Assembly (NCBI GenBank): GCA_002423585.1
Contig: DIWS01000004.1
Location: 124,001 to 188,000 of the forward strand
Source of the DNA: Actinobacteria bacterium UBA6100
GTDB lineage: Bacteria; Actinomycetota; Coriobacteriia; Anaerosomatales; Anaerosomataceae
Reading direction: 5' to 3'
Length of the DNA stretch: 64,000 nt
Shown here: piece by piece, positions 1 to 9,276 of the stretch
Numbering within the stretch: position 1 is the first letter of the stretch
Layout of the letters: the number at the start of each line of letters is the position of its first letter
Translations under genes and position numbers: made by a program
Notes under the pieces: model-generated
Databases searched by the model: none
Seen by the model: only the letters and a program-made list of their open reading frames with translations
What the model was told of the DNA's origin: nothing

Positions 1-471
1 CGTCAGGCGGCTGCCGCGGCCGCGGCTGCGGCAGCCCGCGGTTCGTCGTCAGGCGATCGCGCAGCGGCGGACCCATCGACGCTGGGGGCCGGCCAGTCGC
101 AGGTCGTGGCGATAGCGCTCCAGTATCTCGGGGTGCCTTACGTCTGGGGCGGCTCCACACCGAGCGGCTTCGACTGCTCCGGGCTCACGCAGTACTGCTA
201 CCGGCAAGTGGGCGTGTCCCTGCCGCGGACCAGCCAGTCGCAGTACTACGCAGGTCAGCACATCGCGCGCGATCGGCTCGACTTGCTCAAGCCGGGCGAC
301 CTCGTCTTCTTCGGCACCGACGGGGACGCCGACAGCGTCCATCACGTCGGCATGTACGTGGGTGACGGGAACTACGTCCATGCGCCATACACGGGGGCTT
401 CCGTACGCGTGGATTCGCTGACCTCGCGGGTCTCGAGTCGGGGAGACTACGTGGGGGCTTCGCGCTTCTGA
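1..471 (+). CDS. NlpC/P60 (C40) cell-wall hydrolase, 5' end outside window
   Basis: An open frame runs from the first base to a TGA at 469-471, so the N-terminus is missing. The visible part begins with an alanine-rich linker (about 12 residues in) typical of the stretch between an N-terminal coiled-coil or SH3 region and the catalytic domain. The NlpC/P60 domain follows: the motif PYVWGG, then FDCSGL with the catalytic Cys encoded at 175-177, and HHVGMYVG carrying the catalytic His. The family consists of secreted gamma-D-glutamyl-diamino-acid endopeptidases that cut peptidoglycan stem peptides. The next gene starts 115 nt away, so this is probably the last gene of its own unit. Confidence 0.9.
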   Translation, partial: RQAAAAAAAAAARGSSSGDRAAADPSTLGAGQSQVVAIALQYLGVPYVWGGSTPSGFDCSGLTQYCYRQVGVSLPRTSQSQYYAGQHIARDRLDLLKPGDLVFFGTDGDADSVHHVGMYVGDGNYVHAPYTGASVRVDSLTSRVSSRGDYVGASRF

Positions 472-586
472 GGTCCTCCGGAGACGCCGGATCGGCCCTC
501 ATCCCATGCCCGGCGGTGTATCCGCGCTGTGCTATGATTCTCCGAACTTCGGCTTTGATAGGCCGTCTATCCGCGCGGAGGTGGTC

Positions 587-2338
587 GTGGCTCCTATCCT
601 GATGTCCGGCAATGAGGCCATTGCGCGAGGTGCCTGGGAGGCCGGAGTGGCCGTCGGGGTAGGGTATCCCGGCACGCCGTCGACCGAGGTCCTCGAGAAC
701 CTCGTCGGGTACGAGTCGGTCCTTTGCGAGTGGGCGCCCAACGAGAAGGTAGCGGCCGAGGTCGCGGGCGGGGTCTCATTCGGCGGTCGGCGCGCCCTGG
801 TGACGATGAAGCACGTCGGCCTGAACGTCGCCGCCGATCCACTCTTCACTCAGGCGTATACCGGGGTCACCGGGGGTCTCGTGTATCTGGTGGCCGATGA
901 TCCGGGAATGCACAGCTCCCAGAACGAGCAGGACACACGCAACCTTGCTGCCGCGGCGCACGTCCCGGTGTTCGAACCATCGGACAGCCAGGAGGCGCTC
1001 GAGTTCATGCGTGAAGCGTTCACCGTCTCCGAGCGCTTCGACGTTCCCGTCATCGTGAGGATGACCACGCGTGTTTCGCACGCCAAGTCGTTGGTGGACG
1101 TGGGAGAGCGGAGTGAGGTGCCCCCGGTGCCTTACGCGAAGAACACTCAGAAGTATGTGATGATGCCGGGCATGGCTCGGCTTCGCCGGGTAGACCTCGA
1201 CGCGAGGCTTGCGACTCTCACTGAGTACGCTCGCGAATGCCCGGCCAACAGGGTCGAGATGCGAGACCCGTCGCTGGGCATCGTGACCTCGGGAATCTCC
1301 TATCAGTATGTGCGCGAAGCGCTGCCTGAGGCATCGATCCTGAAGCTCGGGTTCACACATCCGTTGTCGGACGACCTCATCCTCGACTTCACCTCCAGGG
1401 TGGAGCGTGTGGCGGTCGCCGAGGAGCTCGGGCCGTACCTGAGCCTGAGGCTTCAGGTCCTGGGCGTCGAGCAGGTGGAGACCGGCCTGCCGGCGATCGG
1501 GGAGCTGTCACCGGTCACCATCGGACGGGCGTTCGGATCGGTGGTCCCGCCGGTCCGTGCGACGATCCCGGATCTTCCTCCTCGTCCGCCGCTGCTGTGC
1601 CCCGGATGTCCTCACCGTGGCGTGTTCCACGCGCTGGGCAAGATGCACGCCGTGGTCACCGGGGACATCGGGTGTTACACGCTTGCGGCGCTGGCCCCGC
1701 TCAAGGCGATGGACAGCTGTGTGTGTATGGGCGCCAGTATCGGTATGAGTCACGGAGCCGCGCTCGCAGGGGTGGACTCCGGCCCGGTCGTGGCCGTGAT
1801 CGGCGACTCGACGTTCGCTCACTCGGGCATGACCGGCCTGCTGCACATGGCCTACAGCCGAAGTGCAGGCACGGTCGTCGTTCTCGACAACCGGACCACC
1901 GCCATGACAGGGCATCAGGGCAACCCCGTGAGCGGCGTGGCCATCGGCGGCGGGGCGGCCCCGGCCGTGGATCTGGAGGCGCTCGCGCGTGCGCTCGGCG
2001 CCGGGGCGGTGAGGACGGTCGACCCGCATGACCTGGCGGCGACGCTCGAGGTCCTGAAGGAAGAGGCGGCCGCCGACCACCTGAGCGTGGTCATCGCGAA
2101 GGCCCCCTGCGCGCTCATCACCAGGGACCACAAGGACCCGTATGCCGTTGACGAGGAGGCATGCACCAAGTGCGGCGCATGCGTTCGGCTCGGCTGCCCG
2201 GCGATCTCGCGCGACGAGAACGGGCGTGCAGTTATCGACACCTCGCTCTGCGTCGGATGCGCGCAGTGCGTCCAGGTCTGCCGGTTCGATGCGATCGTGC
2301 AGGTCGGTCCGTCGTGCGACTTCGGAGGTGCCTCGTGA
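587..2338 (+). CDS. iorA: Indolepyruvate ferredoxin oxidoreductase, alpha subunit
   Basis: 583 aa from the GTG at 587, which has GGAGGT 4 nt upstream; an open frame extends to 506 without a ribosome site. The protein has the N-terminal pyrimidine-binding half (VGYPGTPSTE), a central CPGCPHRG motif, a thiamine-diphosphate site (VIGDSTFAHSG...DNRTTAMTG) and a C-terminal 2x[4Fe-4S] ferredoxin domain (CTKCGACVRLGC and CVGCAQCVQVC). IorAB oxidatively decarboxylates aryl-pyruvates from aromatic amino-acid transamination to aryl-acetyl-CoA, passing electrons to ferredoxin. iorB overlaps by 4 nt (GTGA), indicating translational coupling. First gene of an operon running to paaK. Confidence 0.95.
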   Translation: MAPILMSGNEAIARGAWEAGVAVGVGYPGTPSTEVLENLVGYESVLCEWAPNEKVAAEVAGGVSFGGRRALVTMKHVGLNVAADPLFTQAYTGVTGGLVYLVADDPGMHSSQNEQDTRNLAAAAHVPVFEPSDSQEALEFMREAFTVSERFDVPVIVRMTTRVSHAKSLVDVGERSEVPPVPYAKNTQKYVMMPGMARLRRVDLDARLATLTEYARECPANRVEMRDPSLGIVTSGISYQYVREALPEASILKLGFTHPLSDDLILDFTSRVERVAVAEELGPYLSLRLQVLGVEQVETGLPAIGELSPVTIGRAFGSVVPPVRATIPDLPPRPPLLCPGCPHRGVFHALGKMHAVVTGDIGCYTLAALAPLKAMDSCVCMGASIGMSHGAALAGVDSGPVVAVIGDSTFAHSGMTGLLHMAYSRSAGTVVVLDNRTTAMTGHQGNPVSGVAIGGGAAPAVDLEALARALGAGAVRTVDPHDLAATLEVLKEEAAADHLSVVIAKAPCALITRDHKDPYAVDEEACTKCGACVRLGCPAISRDENGRAVIDTSLCVGCAQCVQVCRFDAIVQVGPSCDFGGAS

Positions 2339-2925
2339 GCGTGACGACGGTCGTTCTGGCGGGCGTAGGTGGCCAGGGTACGATCCTGGCGGGCGACGTC
2401 CTGGCGAAGGTGGCGGTCGCCGAAGGTCATGACGTCAAGCTCTCCGAGGTCCACGGCATGGCGCAGCGCGGCGGCTCCGTGGACACGGTCGTGCGCTTCG
2501 GCGAGACCGTGCATTCGCCTGTGGTGGACCCGGGCGTGGCGGACCATCTCATCGCGTTCGAGCTCATCGAAGCGGCGCGATCGCTTCGTTTCCTGCGTCC
2601 GGGAGGCCGTCTCGTAGTGAACCGCAGACTGGTTGCGCCACTACCGGTGCTCATCGGCGATCTGCCCGAGCCGGGGGACCTGGAACCGGCTCTTGCGGCC
2701 GAAGGCGCCATCTTCCTGGACGCCGAGGCGCTGGCGTGCGAAGCGGGGAGTCCTCGTTCGGCCAACATCGTGCTTCTCGGCGCGGCCTCGTACGGCCTGC
2801 CATTCGCGGCGGAGACCTGGAGGCGCATCATCGCGGAGCGTGTGCCGCCCAAGACCGTCGAAGGCAACCTCCGTGCGTTCCAGTTGGGGTCGGAAGCGTG
2901 TGCGGAAGGAGTATGCGAGCTATGA
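2335..2925 (+). CDS. iorB: Indolepyruvate ferredoxin oxidoreductase, beta subunit
   Basis: 196 aa from a GTG that overlaps the iorA stop. The N-terminus has the GVGGQGTILAG loop of the pyruvate/ketoisovalerate oxidoreductase gamma domain, followed by the family HGMAQRGGSV segment that contacts the partner's active site. It is the small catalytic partner of IorA. The downstream ACT gene overlaps its stop (ATGA), so the three proteins are probably made in step. The length fits the family (about 190-200 aa). Confidence 0.94.
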   Translation: MSVTTVVLAGVGGQGTILAGDVLAKVAVAEGHDVKLSEVHGMAQRGGSVDTVVRFGETVHSPVVDPGVADHLIAFELIEAARSLRFLRPGGRLVVNRRLVAPLPVLIGDLPEPGDLEPALAAEGAIFLDAEALACEAGSPRSANIVLLGAASYGLPFAAETWRRIIAERVPPKTVEGNLRAFQLGSEACAEGVCEL

Positions 2926-3356
2926 GTGATCGACCGTTCGTCAGGCAGCTGTCGGTGTTCATCGCCAACGAGGCGGGGCGGGTGAGCGAGGTCACCGGAC
3001 TGCTCGGCGACAACGGCATCAACATCCGCGGATTCTCCGTCTCGGACACCATCGACTACGGCATCCTGCGCCTAGTGGTGGACAGACCGGATGAGGCGCT
3101 CGCCGTGCTCAAGGACGCCGGATTCACCGTTCGCGAGGACGCGGTCATCTGTATCGACTTGCCCGATCATCCCGGCGGCCTGGCCAACGTGCTCAGGATA
3201 GTCGCCGAGGCGGGCGTGAACATCGAGTACGTCTACTCCCTCGTCTCGACGTTCGTCGTGATCAACGTCGCGGACGTGAACAGGGCGCTGCACCTGCTCG
3301 GCGACCGGCCGGTACGGCTCGTCTCGCAGGATGACATCGCGGCGATCGGGCGGTAG
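2922..3356 (+). CDS. ACT-domain amino-acid-binding protein (tandem ACT)
   Basis: 144 aa made of two ACT repeats (about residues 7-70 and 73-140; the first has NEAGRVSEVTGLL, the second HPGGLANVLRIV), with no catalytic domain. Proteins of this layout commonly sit beside iorAB and phenylacetate-CoA ligase genes and are thought to sense amino acids. The start ATG overlaps the iorB stop by 4 nt. The ligand is not known from sequence; an allosteric or regulatory role in the aromatic/branched amino-acid pathway is an inference from context. Confidence 0.88.
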   Translation: MSDRPFVRQLSVFIANEAGRVSEVTGLLGDNGINIRGFSVSDTIDYGILRLVVDRPDEALAVLKDAGFTVREDAVICIDLPDHPGGLANVLRIVAEAGVNIEYVYSLVSTFVVINVADVNRALHLLGDRPVRLVSQDDIAAIGR

Positions 3357-3422
3357 CGAGGAGGCCCGCAACGCGCGGGAGTGCGTGCGGGTGCGCGGGA
3401 GGATCAGGGGAGGTTGGTGGCC

Positions 3423-4631
3423 ATGCGAAGAACGACCTGGACCGCGCTGGTGGCGATTCTCGTCATGGCGATCGTCGGCACGTCGCTCGTCGGCTGCACG
3501 GACACGGGCGACACGACCGAGACGCGCGAGTCGGCCCAACAAGAGGAGCCGAAGGCTCCGTACGTCATCGGGGCGGTCCTGTCGCTCACGGGAGCGCAGG
3601 CGAGCCTGGGTGTGCCCGAGAAGAACGTGATCGAGATGGAGGTCGACCGCATCAACGAGGCGGGCGGCATCAACGGGCATCCGCTCGAGGTGATCATCGA
3701 GGATGACGCCAGCAACGTCGACCAGGCGGTGGCGGCCACCACCAAACTCATCGAGCAGGACGACGTGCTCGCCATCATCGGGTCGACCGGGACCGGCCAG
3801 ACGATGGCCATGCGGACCCAGATCGATGCAGCGGACATCCCGCAGGTGTCGCTGGCAGGCAGCCTCGTGATCACCGGGGAGTTCGACCCGCTCGTCTTCC
3901 AGACACCGTGGTCCAACGCGCTCGTCGTGGCGAGCACGCTTCAGCACCTTCAGTCGGAGGGTTTCACCAGGATCGGCCTCATCACCGAGGACACAGGCTT
4001 CGGCAAGGACGGCAAGGCGCTCGTGAACGAGTCGGCCGCCGGGTACGGGATGACCGTCGTGAGTGACCAGGTCTTCAAGCCGACGGACACCGATATGACC
4101 GGTCAGCTCACCGTCATCAAGGGTGCAGGCGCCGATGTCGTGCTCATGTGGTCATCGGTGGCCGCCTCCTCGATCGTGCCCAAGAACATGGCGCAACTCG
4201 GGATGGAAGCGCCTTTGGTGGGAAGCCACGGCATCGCGAGGCTGGAGTTCGTCGAGAGTGCAGGAGAGGCCGCCGAAGGCACCACGATCTTCGCGGGCAA
4301 GATCCTGGCTCCCGAGGCATACGGTGTGGGCAGCGAGGGCCACACGGTGGCGACCGACTACATCGCCCGCTATACCGAGACGTACGGGGAGGCCCCTGAC
4401 AGCACCTTCGCGGGACACGCATACGACGGGCTGTACCTCGTCGTCGAGGCGATGAAGCGGCTGGACGAGGGCTTCACGAGCGCCGATCTGCGGGACGAGA
4501 TCGAGAAGACCGACGGGTTCCAGGGTATCGGGGGCGTCTTCACGTTCTCCGAGACCGATCACAACGGCATGACGGAGGACGATCTTGTGGGCTACCGCGT
4601 CGCCGGTGGCACGTGGACCCTGCTGAAGTGA
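3423..4631 (+). CDS. Branched-chain amino-acid ABC transporter, substrate-binding lipoprotein (copy 1)
   Basis: 402 aa from an ATG with AGGGGAGG upstream. A lipoprotein signal ends in the lipobox LVGC (Cys about residue 25), so it should be tethered to the outer face of the membrane. The mature part is a Leu/Ile/Val-binding type I periplasmic-binding fold (IGAVLSLTGAQASLG; INEAGGINGHPLEV; STGTGQTMAM). It is closely related along its length to the next gene, a tandem duplication. The substrate could be branched-chain or aromatic amino acids or an aryl acid; the neighbouring iorAB and paaK favour aromatics. Confidence 0.93.
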   Translation: MRRTTWTALVAILVMAIVGTSLVGCTDTGDTTETRESAQQEEPKAPYVIGAVLSLTGAQASLGVPEKNVIEMEVDRINEAGGINGHPLEVIIEDDASNVDQAVAATTKLIEQDDVLAIIGSTGTGQTMAMRTQIDAADIPQVSLAGSLVITGEFDPLVFQTPWSNALVVASTLQHLQSEGFTRIGLITEDTGFGKDGKALVNESAAGYGMTVVSDQVFKPTDTDMTGQLTVIKGAGADVVLMWSSVAASSIVPKNMAQLGMEAPLVGSHGIARLEFVESAGEAAEGTTIFAGKILAPEAYGVGSEGHTVATDYIARYTETYGEAPDSTFAGHAYDGLYLVVEAMKRLDEGFTSADLRDEIEKTDGFQGIGGVFTFSETDHNGMTEDDLVGYRVAGGTWTLLK

Positions 4632-4667
4632 TGAGACCATCTGAACAGCTAGAGGCGGGAGAGCGGT

Positions 4668-5852
4668 ATGCGTAGAGCAAGTGTGGTGCGGGTTCTGGTG
4701 ATCGCGTCTGTGGTGACCGCCATGCTGACTGGGTGCGGCGCCGAGACCACGGAAGACGGCAGCTCGGGCCCCACCGGTGAGCCGCTGGTGATCGGGGCGG
4801 TGCTGTCGGTCACGGGCGCGCAGTCAGGGCTCGGACAGCCGGAGAAGCAGGCCATCGAGATGGAGGTCGCGCGCATCAACGAGGCGGGCGGCATCAACGG
4901 CCGACCGCTCGAGGTGCTGATCGAGGACGATGGCAGCGATGTGGACAAGGCCACGGCGGCGACGACCAAGCTGGTCGAGCAGGATCGTGTGCTGGCGGTG
5001 ATCGGGTCCACCGGCACCAGCCAGAGCATGGCCATGCGCGCCGAGATAGTGGCTGCCGGCATCCCTCAGGTCTCACTCGGCTCAGGTACCGCCATCACGA
5101 GCGAGTTCGATCCGCTGGTGTTCCAGACCACCTGGACGGCCAAGCTGGTGGTGCCGCTGATGCTGCAGTACCTCGAGGACGAGGGCTACACCAAGGTCGG
5201 CCTCATCACCGAGGACACGGGCTTCGGCAAGGACGGTAAGGCGCTCGTGAACGAGTTGGCCTCCGAGTACGGGATGACCGTCGTGAGCGACCAGGTCTTC
5301 AAAGCGGCCGACACCGACATGACCGGCCAGCTCACCGTCATCAAGGGAGCGGGTGCTGAAGTCGTGCTGATGTACTCATCGGTGTCAGCGTCGGCCATCG
5401 TCCCGAAGAACATGCGGCAGCTCAACATGGATATCCCGCTCGTCTGCAGCCACGGGAACGCCAAGCAGGAGTTCGTCGACGGTGCGGGCGAGGCGGGCGA
5501 GGGCGTGATAACCTTCGCGGGCAAGGTGCTGGCGCCTGAGACGTACGGTGCGGACACCGAGCAGTACAAGGTGGCCACAGGCTTTGTGGAGCGCTACACG
5601 GCCGAATACGGCGTTGCACCTGACCATTACGCGGGACACGCCTACGACGGCCTGTATCTCGTCGTGGAGGCGATGAAGCGGCTTCCGGAGGGCTTCACGA
5701 GCGCCGATCTGCGCGACGAGATCGAGAAGACCACGGACCTGCCGGGCATCGGCGGCGTGTTCACGTTCTCCAAGACCGACCACAACGGTATGACCGAGGA
5801 CGATATCGTGATGTACCGCATCGAAGACGGGGCGTGGGTGCTCGCCGAGTAG
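4668..5852 (+). CDS. Branched-chain amino-acid ABC transporter, substrate-binding lipoprotein (copy 2)
   Basis: 394 aa, start ATG preceded by GGCGGGAGAG. Lipoprotein signal with lipobox LTGC (Cys about residue 23). It is a paralogue of the preceding gene: long stretches are nearly identical (for example the ITEDTGFGKDGKALVNE and MTGQLTVIKGAGA regions), while the ligand-cleft regions differ (TGTGQ against TGTSQ; SLAGSL against SLGSGT). The pair presumably feeds one permease with two specificities, or widens affinity. A duplicated binding protein before a single LivHMGF set is notable. Confidence 0.93.
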   Translation: MRRASVVRVLVIASVVTAMLTGCGAETTEDGSSGPTGEPLVIGAVLSVTGAQSGLGQPEKQAIEMEVARINEAGGINGRPLEVLIEDDGSDVDKATAATTKLVEQDRVLAVIGSTGTSQSMAMRAEIVAAGIPQVSLGSGTAITSEFDPLVFQTTWTAKLVVPLMLQYLEDEGYTKVGLITEDTGFGKDGKALVNELASEYGMTVVSDQVFKAADTDMTGQLTVIKGAGAEVVLMYSSVSASAIVPKNMRQLNMDIPLVCSHGNAKQEFVDGAGEAGEGVITFAGKVLAPETYGADTEQYKVATGFVERYTAEYGVAPDHYAGHAYDGLYLVVEAMKRLPEGFTSADLRDEIEKTTDLPGIGGVFTFSKTDHNGMTEDDIVMYRIEDGAWVLAE

Positions 5853-5880
5853 GACGACCGGACGCGATTCGAGGCCGAGT

Positions 5881-6759
5881 GTGGAGAACGCCGAGCTGTT
5901 GCAGCTCGCCATAGCCGGGCTGAAGAACGGCTCGATATACGCCCTGCTGGCGCTGGGGTTCACGATCGTCTACGCGGCGACCAACGTGATCAACTTCGCC
6001 CAGGGCGAGTTCTTCATGCTCGGGGGTATGTTCGCGGTGTTCGCTTTCAAGACCCTTGGGCTGCCGCTGATAGCGGCAGTGCCGCTCGCGGTGGTCGCGG
6101 TCACGGGCGTGGGCGTGCTCTTCGAAGTGCTGGCGATCCGTCCGCGTCGGGACGGCGATCAGATGTCGCTCGTGATCATCACGGTGGGAGGGTCGCTCGT
6201 GCTGAGCTCGCTCGCGCGGCACCTGTTCGGAAGTGACGCGCTGCCGCTTCCCGAGTTCACGCCGGGCCCGTCTCTCGCTTTCGCCGGGGCTGCAATCGAA
6301 CGACAGACGCTGTGGATATGGGGGCTGGTCCTGATCGCCGTCGTGGCGCTCACGATGCTGTACTCGCGCACGCGTCTGGGCCGAGCCATGCGGGCCTGCA
6401 TGCAGAATCGCGAGGCGGCGCGGCTGATGGGGATCGACACAGGCCGGGTCGTGATGATCAGCTTCGCGCTGGCGGCGATGCTCGGGGCGCTCGCCGGCGT
6501 GGCGGTGACGCCGCTGACCTCGACGCGTTTCGACATCGGTGCGGGGATCGCGGTCAAAGGCTTCGCCGCTGCGATCCTCGGCGGACTCGGCAATCCCATC
6601 GCCGCGGTCGCCGGCGGCCTGCTCCTGGGCCTGATCGAGCAGGCGGTCATCCCGTTCTCGTCCACGCTCAAGGACGTCGTCGCCATCGTCGTGCTGCTGA
6701 GCGTCCTGTTCGTGCGCCCGCAGGGGCTGTTCATCCGCGAGCGCAAGGAGAAGACGTAG
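5881..6759 (+). CDS. livH: Branched-chain amino-acid ABC transporter permease LivH
   Basis: 292 aa from GTG 5881. Polytopic membrane protein with the LivH signatures GLKNGSIYALLALGFTIVY and NFAQGEFFMLGG near the N-terminus and GFAAAILGGLGNP in the cytoplasmic coupling loop. It forms the translocation pore with LivM and is driven by LivG/LivF. It lies 28 nt after the second binding protein and 2 nt before livM. Confidence 0.95.
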   Translation: MENAELLQLAIAGLKNGSIYALLALGFTIVYAATNVINFAQGEFFMLGGMFAVFAFKTLGLPLIAAVPLAVVAVTGVGVLFEVLAIRPRRDGDQMSLVIITVGGSLVLSSLARHLFGSDALPLPEFTPGPSLAFAGAAIERQTLWIWGLVLIAVVALTMLYSRTRLGRAMRACMQNREAARLMGIDTGRVVMISFALAAMLGALAGVAVTPLTSTRFDIGAGIAVKGFAAAILGGLGNPIAAVAGGLLLGLIEQAVIPFSSTLKDVVAIVVLLSVLFVRPQGLFIRERKEKT

Positions 6760-6761
6760 CC

Positions 6762-7781
6762 GTGGGGCGCCGTCATCCTACACGCTCCCGCGTCATGGCG
6801 CATGCCGGGCTGGTCGCCGGCATCGTCCTGCTTGCGCTTCCGCTCGTGCTCGGCGACCTGTATCTCGTCCGCATCTTCACGCTCGTCGGCATCAATCTCG
6901 TGATGGTCACGGGGCTCTCGCTGTTGTTCGGCTATGCGGGGCAGATCTCGCTCGGACACGCTGCCTTCTTCGGGCTGGGCGCCTACACGTCGGGCTTCCT
7001 GACGCGACTCGGGTGGCCCTGGGTCGCCGGTCTTCTGGCCGGCGTGCTCGTGGCTGCCGCCGGCGGTCTACTGCTGGCCCTGCCGAGCCTCCGGCTCAAA
7101 GGTCACTATCTGGCCATGGCCACCCTTGGCTTCGGCGAGATCGCGCTGTTCTTCTTCACCGAGGCGGAATCACTCACGGGCGGTTCGGATGGGCTGCGTG
7201 AGATCCCGGCTGCCGCGATCGGCGGCTTCTCGTTCGACACGCCGACGCTGAAGTACGCCCTCGTGTGGGCGACGGCGGCCCTCGTGCTGTTGCTCGCCGC
7301 GAACGTCGTCCGCTTGCGTCCGGGGCGTGCGCTCAGGGCGATCCACGGGTCGGAACTCGGCGCACAGGCCTGCGGAATCGACACCGTGCGCATCAAGACG
7401 CAGGTGTTCGTGATCTCCGCAGGTCTGGCGGGACTCGCCGGTGTGCTCTACGCGCACTACATCGGGTTCGTGTCGCCCTCGACCTTTACCCTCAACCTGT
7501 CGCTTATCCTCGTCGCGATGGTCGCGCTCGGCGGCATGGGGTCGCTCTCGGGAGCGGTGGCCGGCACGGTGCTTCTGACGCTCCTGCCGTACGCGGACGC
7601 GATCATCCCGGGGCTCTCCCGTGACACCGTCGCGTTCCTGCAGGACTGGGAGAGCGATATCCACGGGCTCGTCCTCATCTTAGTGATGCTGTTCATGCCC
7701 GGCGGCATCGCCGGGCTCGGCAGACAGCTGGCCGTTCGTCTGCGCCGCACGTCGCGCACCGCCGAGGGTGGTGCCTCATGA
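6762..7781 (+). CDS. livM: Branched-chain amino-acid ABC transporter permease LivM
   Basis: 339 aa from a GTG directly after the livH stop; an ATG at 6795 (328 aa) is an alternative. The LivM signatures LLFGYAGQISLGHAAFFGLGAY and MVALGGMGSLSGAVAG are present, with about 8-9 membrane segments. It is the second pore subunit. Its stop overlaps the livG start (ATGA), so livM and livG are coupled. Confidence 0.94.
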   Translation: MGRRHPTRSRVMAHAGLVAGIVLLALPLVLGDLYLVRIFTLVGINLVMVTGLSLLFGYAGQISLGHAAFFGLGAYTSGFLTRLGWPWVAGLLAGVLVAAAGGLLLALPSLRLKGHYLAMATLGFGEIALFFFTEAESLTGGSDGLREIPAAAIGGFSFDTPTLKYALVWATAALVLLLAANVVRLRPGRALRAIHGSELGAQACGIDTVRIKTQVFVISAGLAGLAGVLYAHYIGFVSPSTFTLNLSLILVAMVALGGMGSLSGAVAGTVLLTLLPYADAIIPGLSRDTVAFLQDWESDIHGLVLILVMLFMPGGIAGLGRQLAVRLRRTSRTAEGGAS

Positions 7782-8531
7782 GCATGCTCTCGGTGCGGGG
7801 GCTCACCCGCAGGTTCGGGGGCCTCACTGCGGTGGACAACGTCTCCTTCGACGTTTACGAGGGGACGATCCACGCGATCATCGGGCCGAACGGCGCGGGG
7901 AAGAGCACGGCCTTCAACCTGCTGACCGGCTTCGATACGCCGGATGCGGGCGAGGTCCGATTCGAGGGCACGCGCGTGACCGGCCTGCGTCCTCACCGTG
8001 TGACCCGCCTCGGCATCGCCCGAACGTTCCAGAACACGCAGCTCTTCGACTCGATGTCGGTGCTGGAGAACGTGCTCGTCGGCACGCACTGGCACACGAA
8101 GACCGGGTTCCTGCGGGCGGCCCTGCATCTGCCCGGCGTGCGCGCCGAGGAGCGCGACTCCCGGGAGCTCGCCCGCCATCACCTGCGCCTGGTCTCTCTC
8201 GAGCACCTCGCGGACGTCCCCGCGCGCGACCTGCCGCACGGGCAACGGCGCCTCCTGGAGATCGCCCGGGCGCTGGCCACCCGCCCGCGGCTGCTGCTCC
8301 TCGACGAGCCGGCGGCCGGCCTCAACAGTGCCGAGACCGGGCAGCTTGCGGGGACGCTCTACCGCATCCGGGACATGGGCGTGACCATCGTGATCGTGGA
8401 GCACGACATGGGCCTGGTGATGGACGTGAGCGACGAGGTGATGGTCCTCAACGAAGGCGCGAAGATCGCCGAGGGTCCGCCCCGGCTCATCCAGAAGGAC
8501 CCTGCGGTCATCGAGGCGTACCTCGGAGGCG

Positions 8532-8545
<14 letters not shown>
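7778..8545 (+). CDS. livG: Branched-chain amino-acid ABC transporter ATPase LivG
   Basis: 255 aa ABC ATPase. Walker A GPNGAGKST (about residues 34-42), a degenerate signature region LPHGQRRLLEIARAL in the position of LSGGQ, Walker B LLLLDEPAAGL and the switch His in VEHDM. LivG has the longer helical insert seen here. It pairs with LivF, which overlaps it by 14 nt in another frame. Confidence 0.95.
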
Positions 8546-9269
<724 letters not shown>

Positions 9270-9276
9270 GTGGGCG

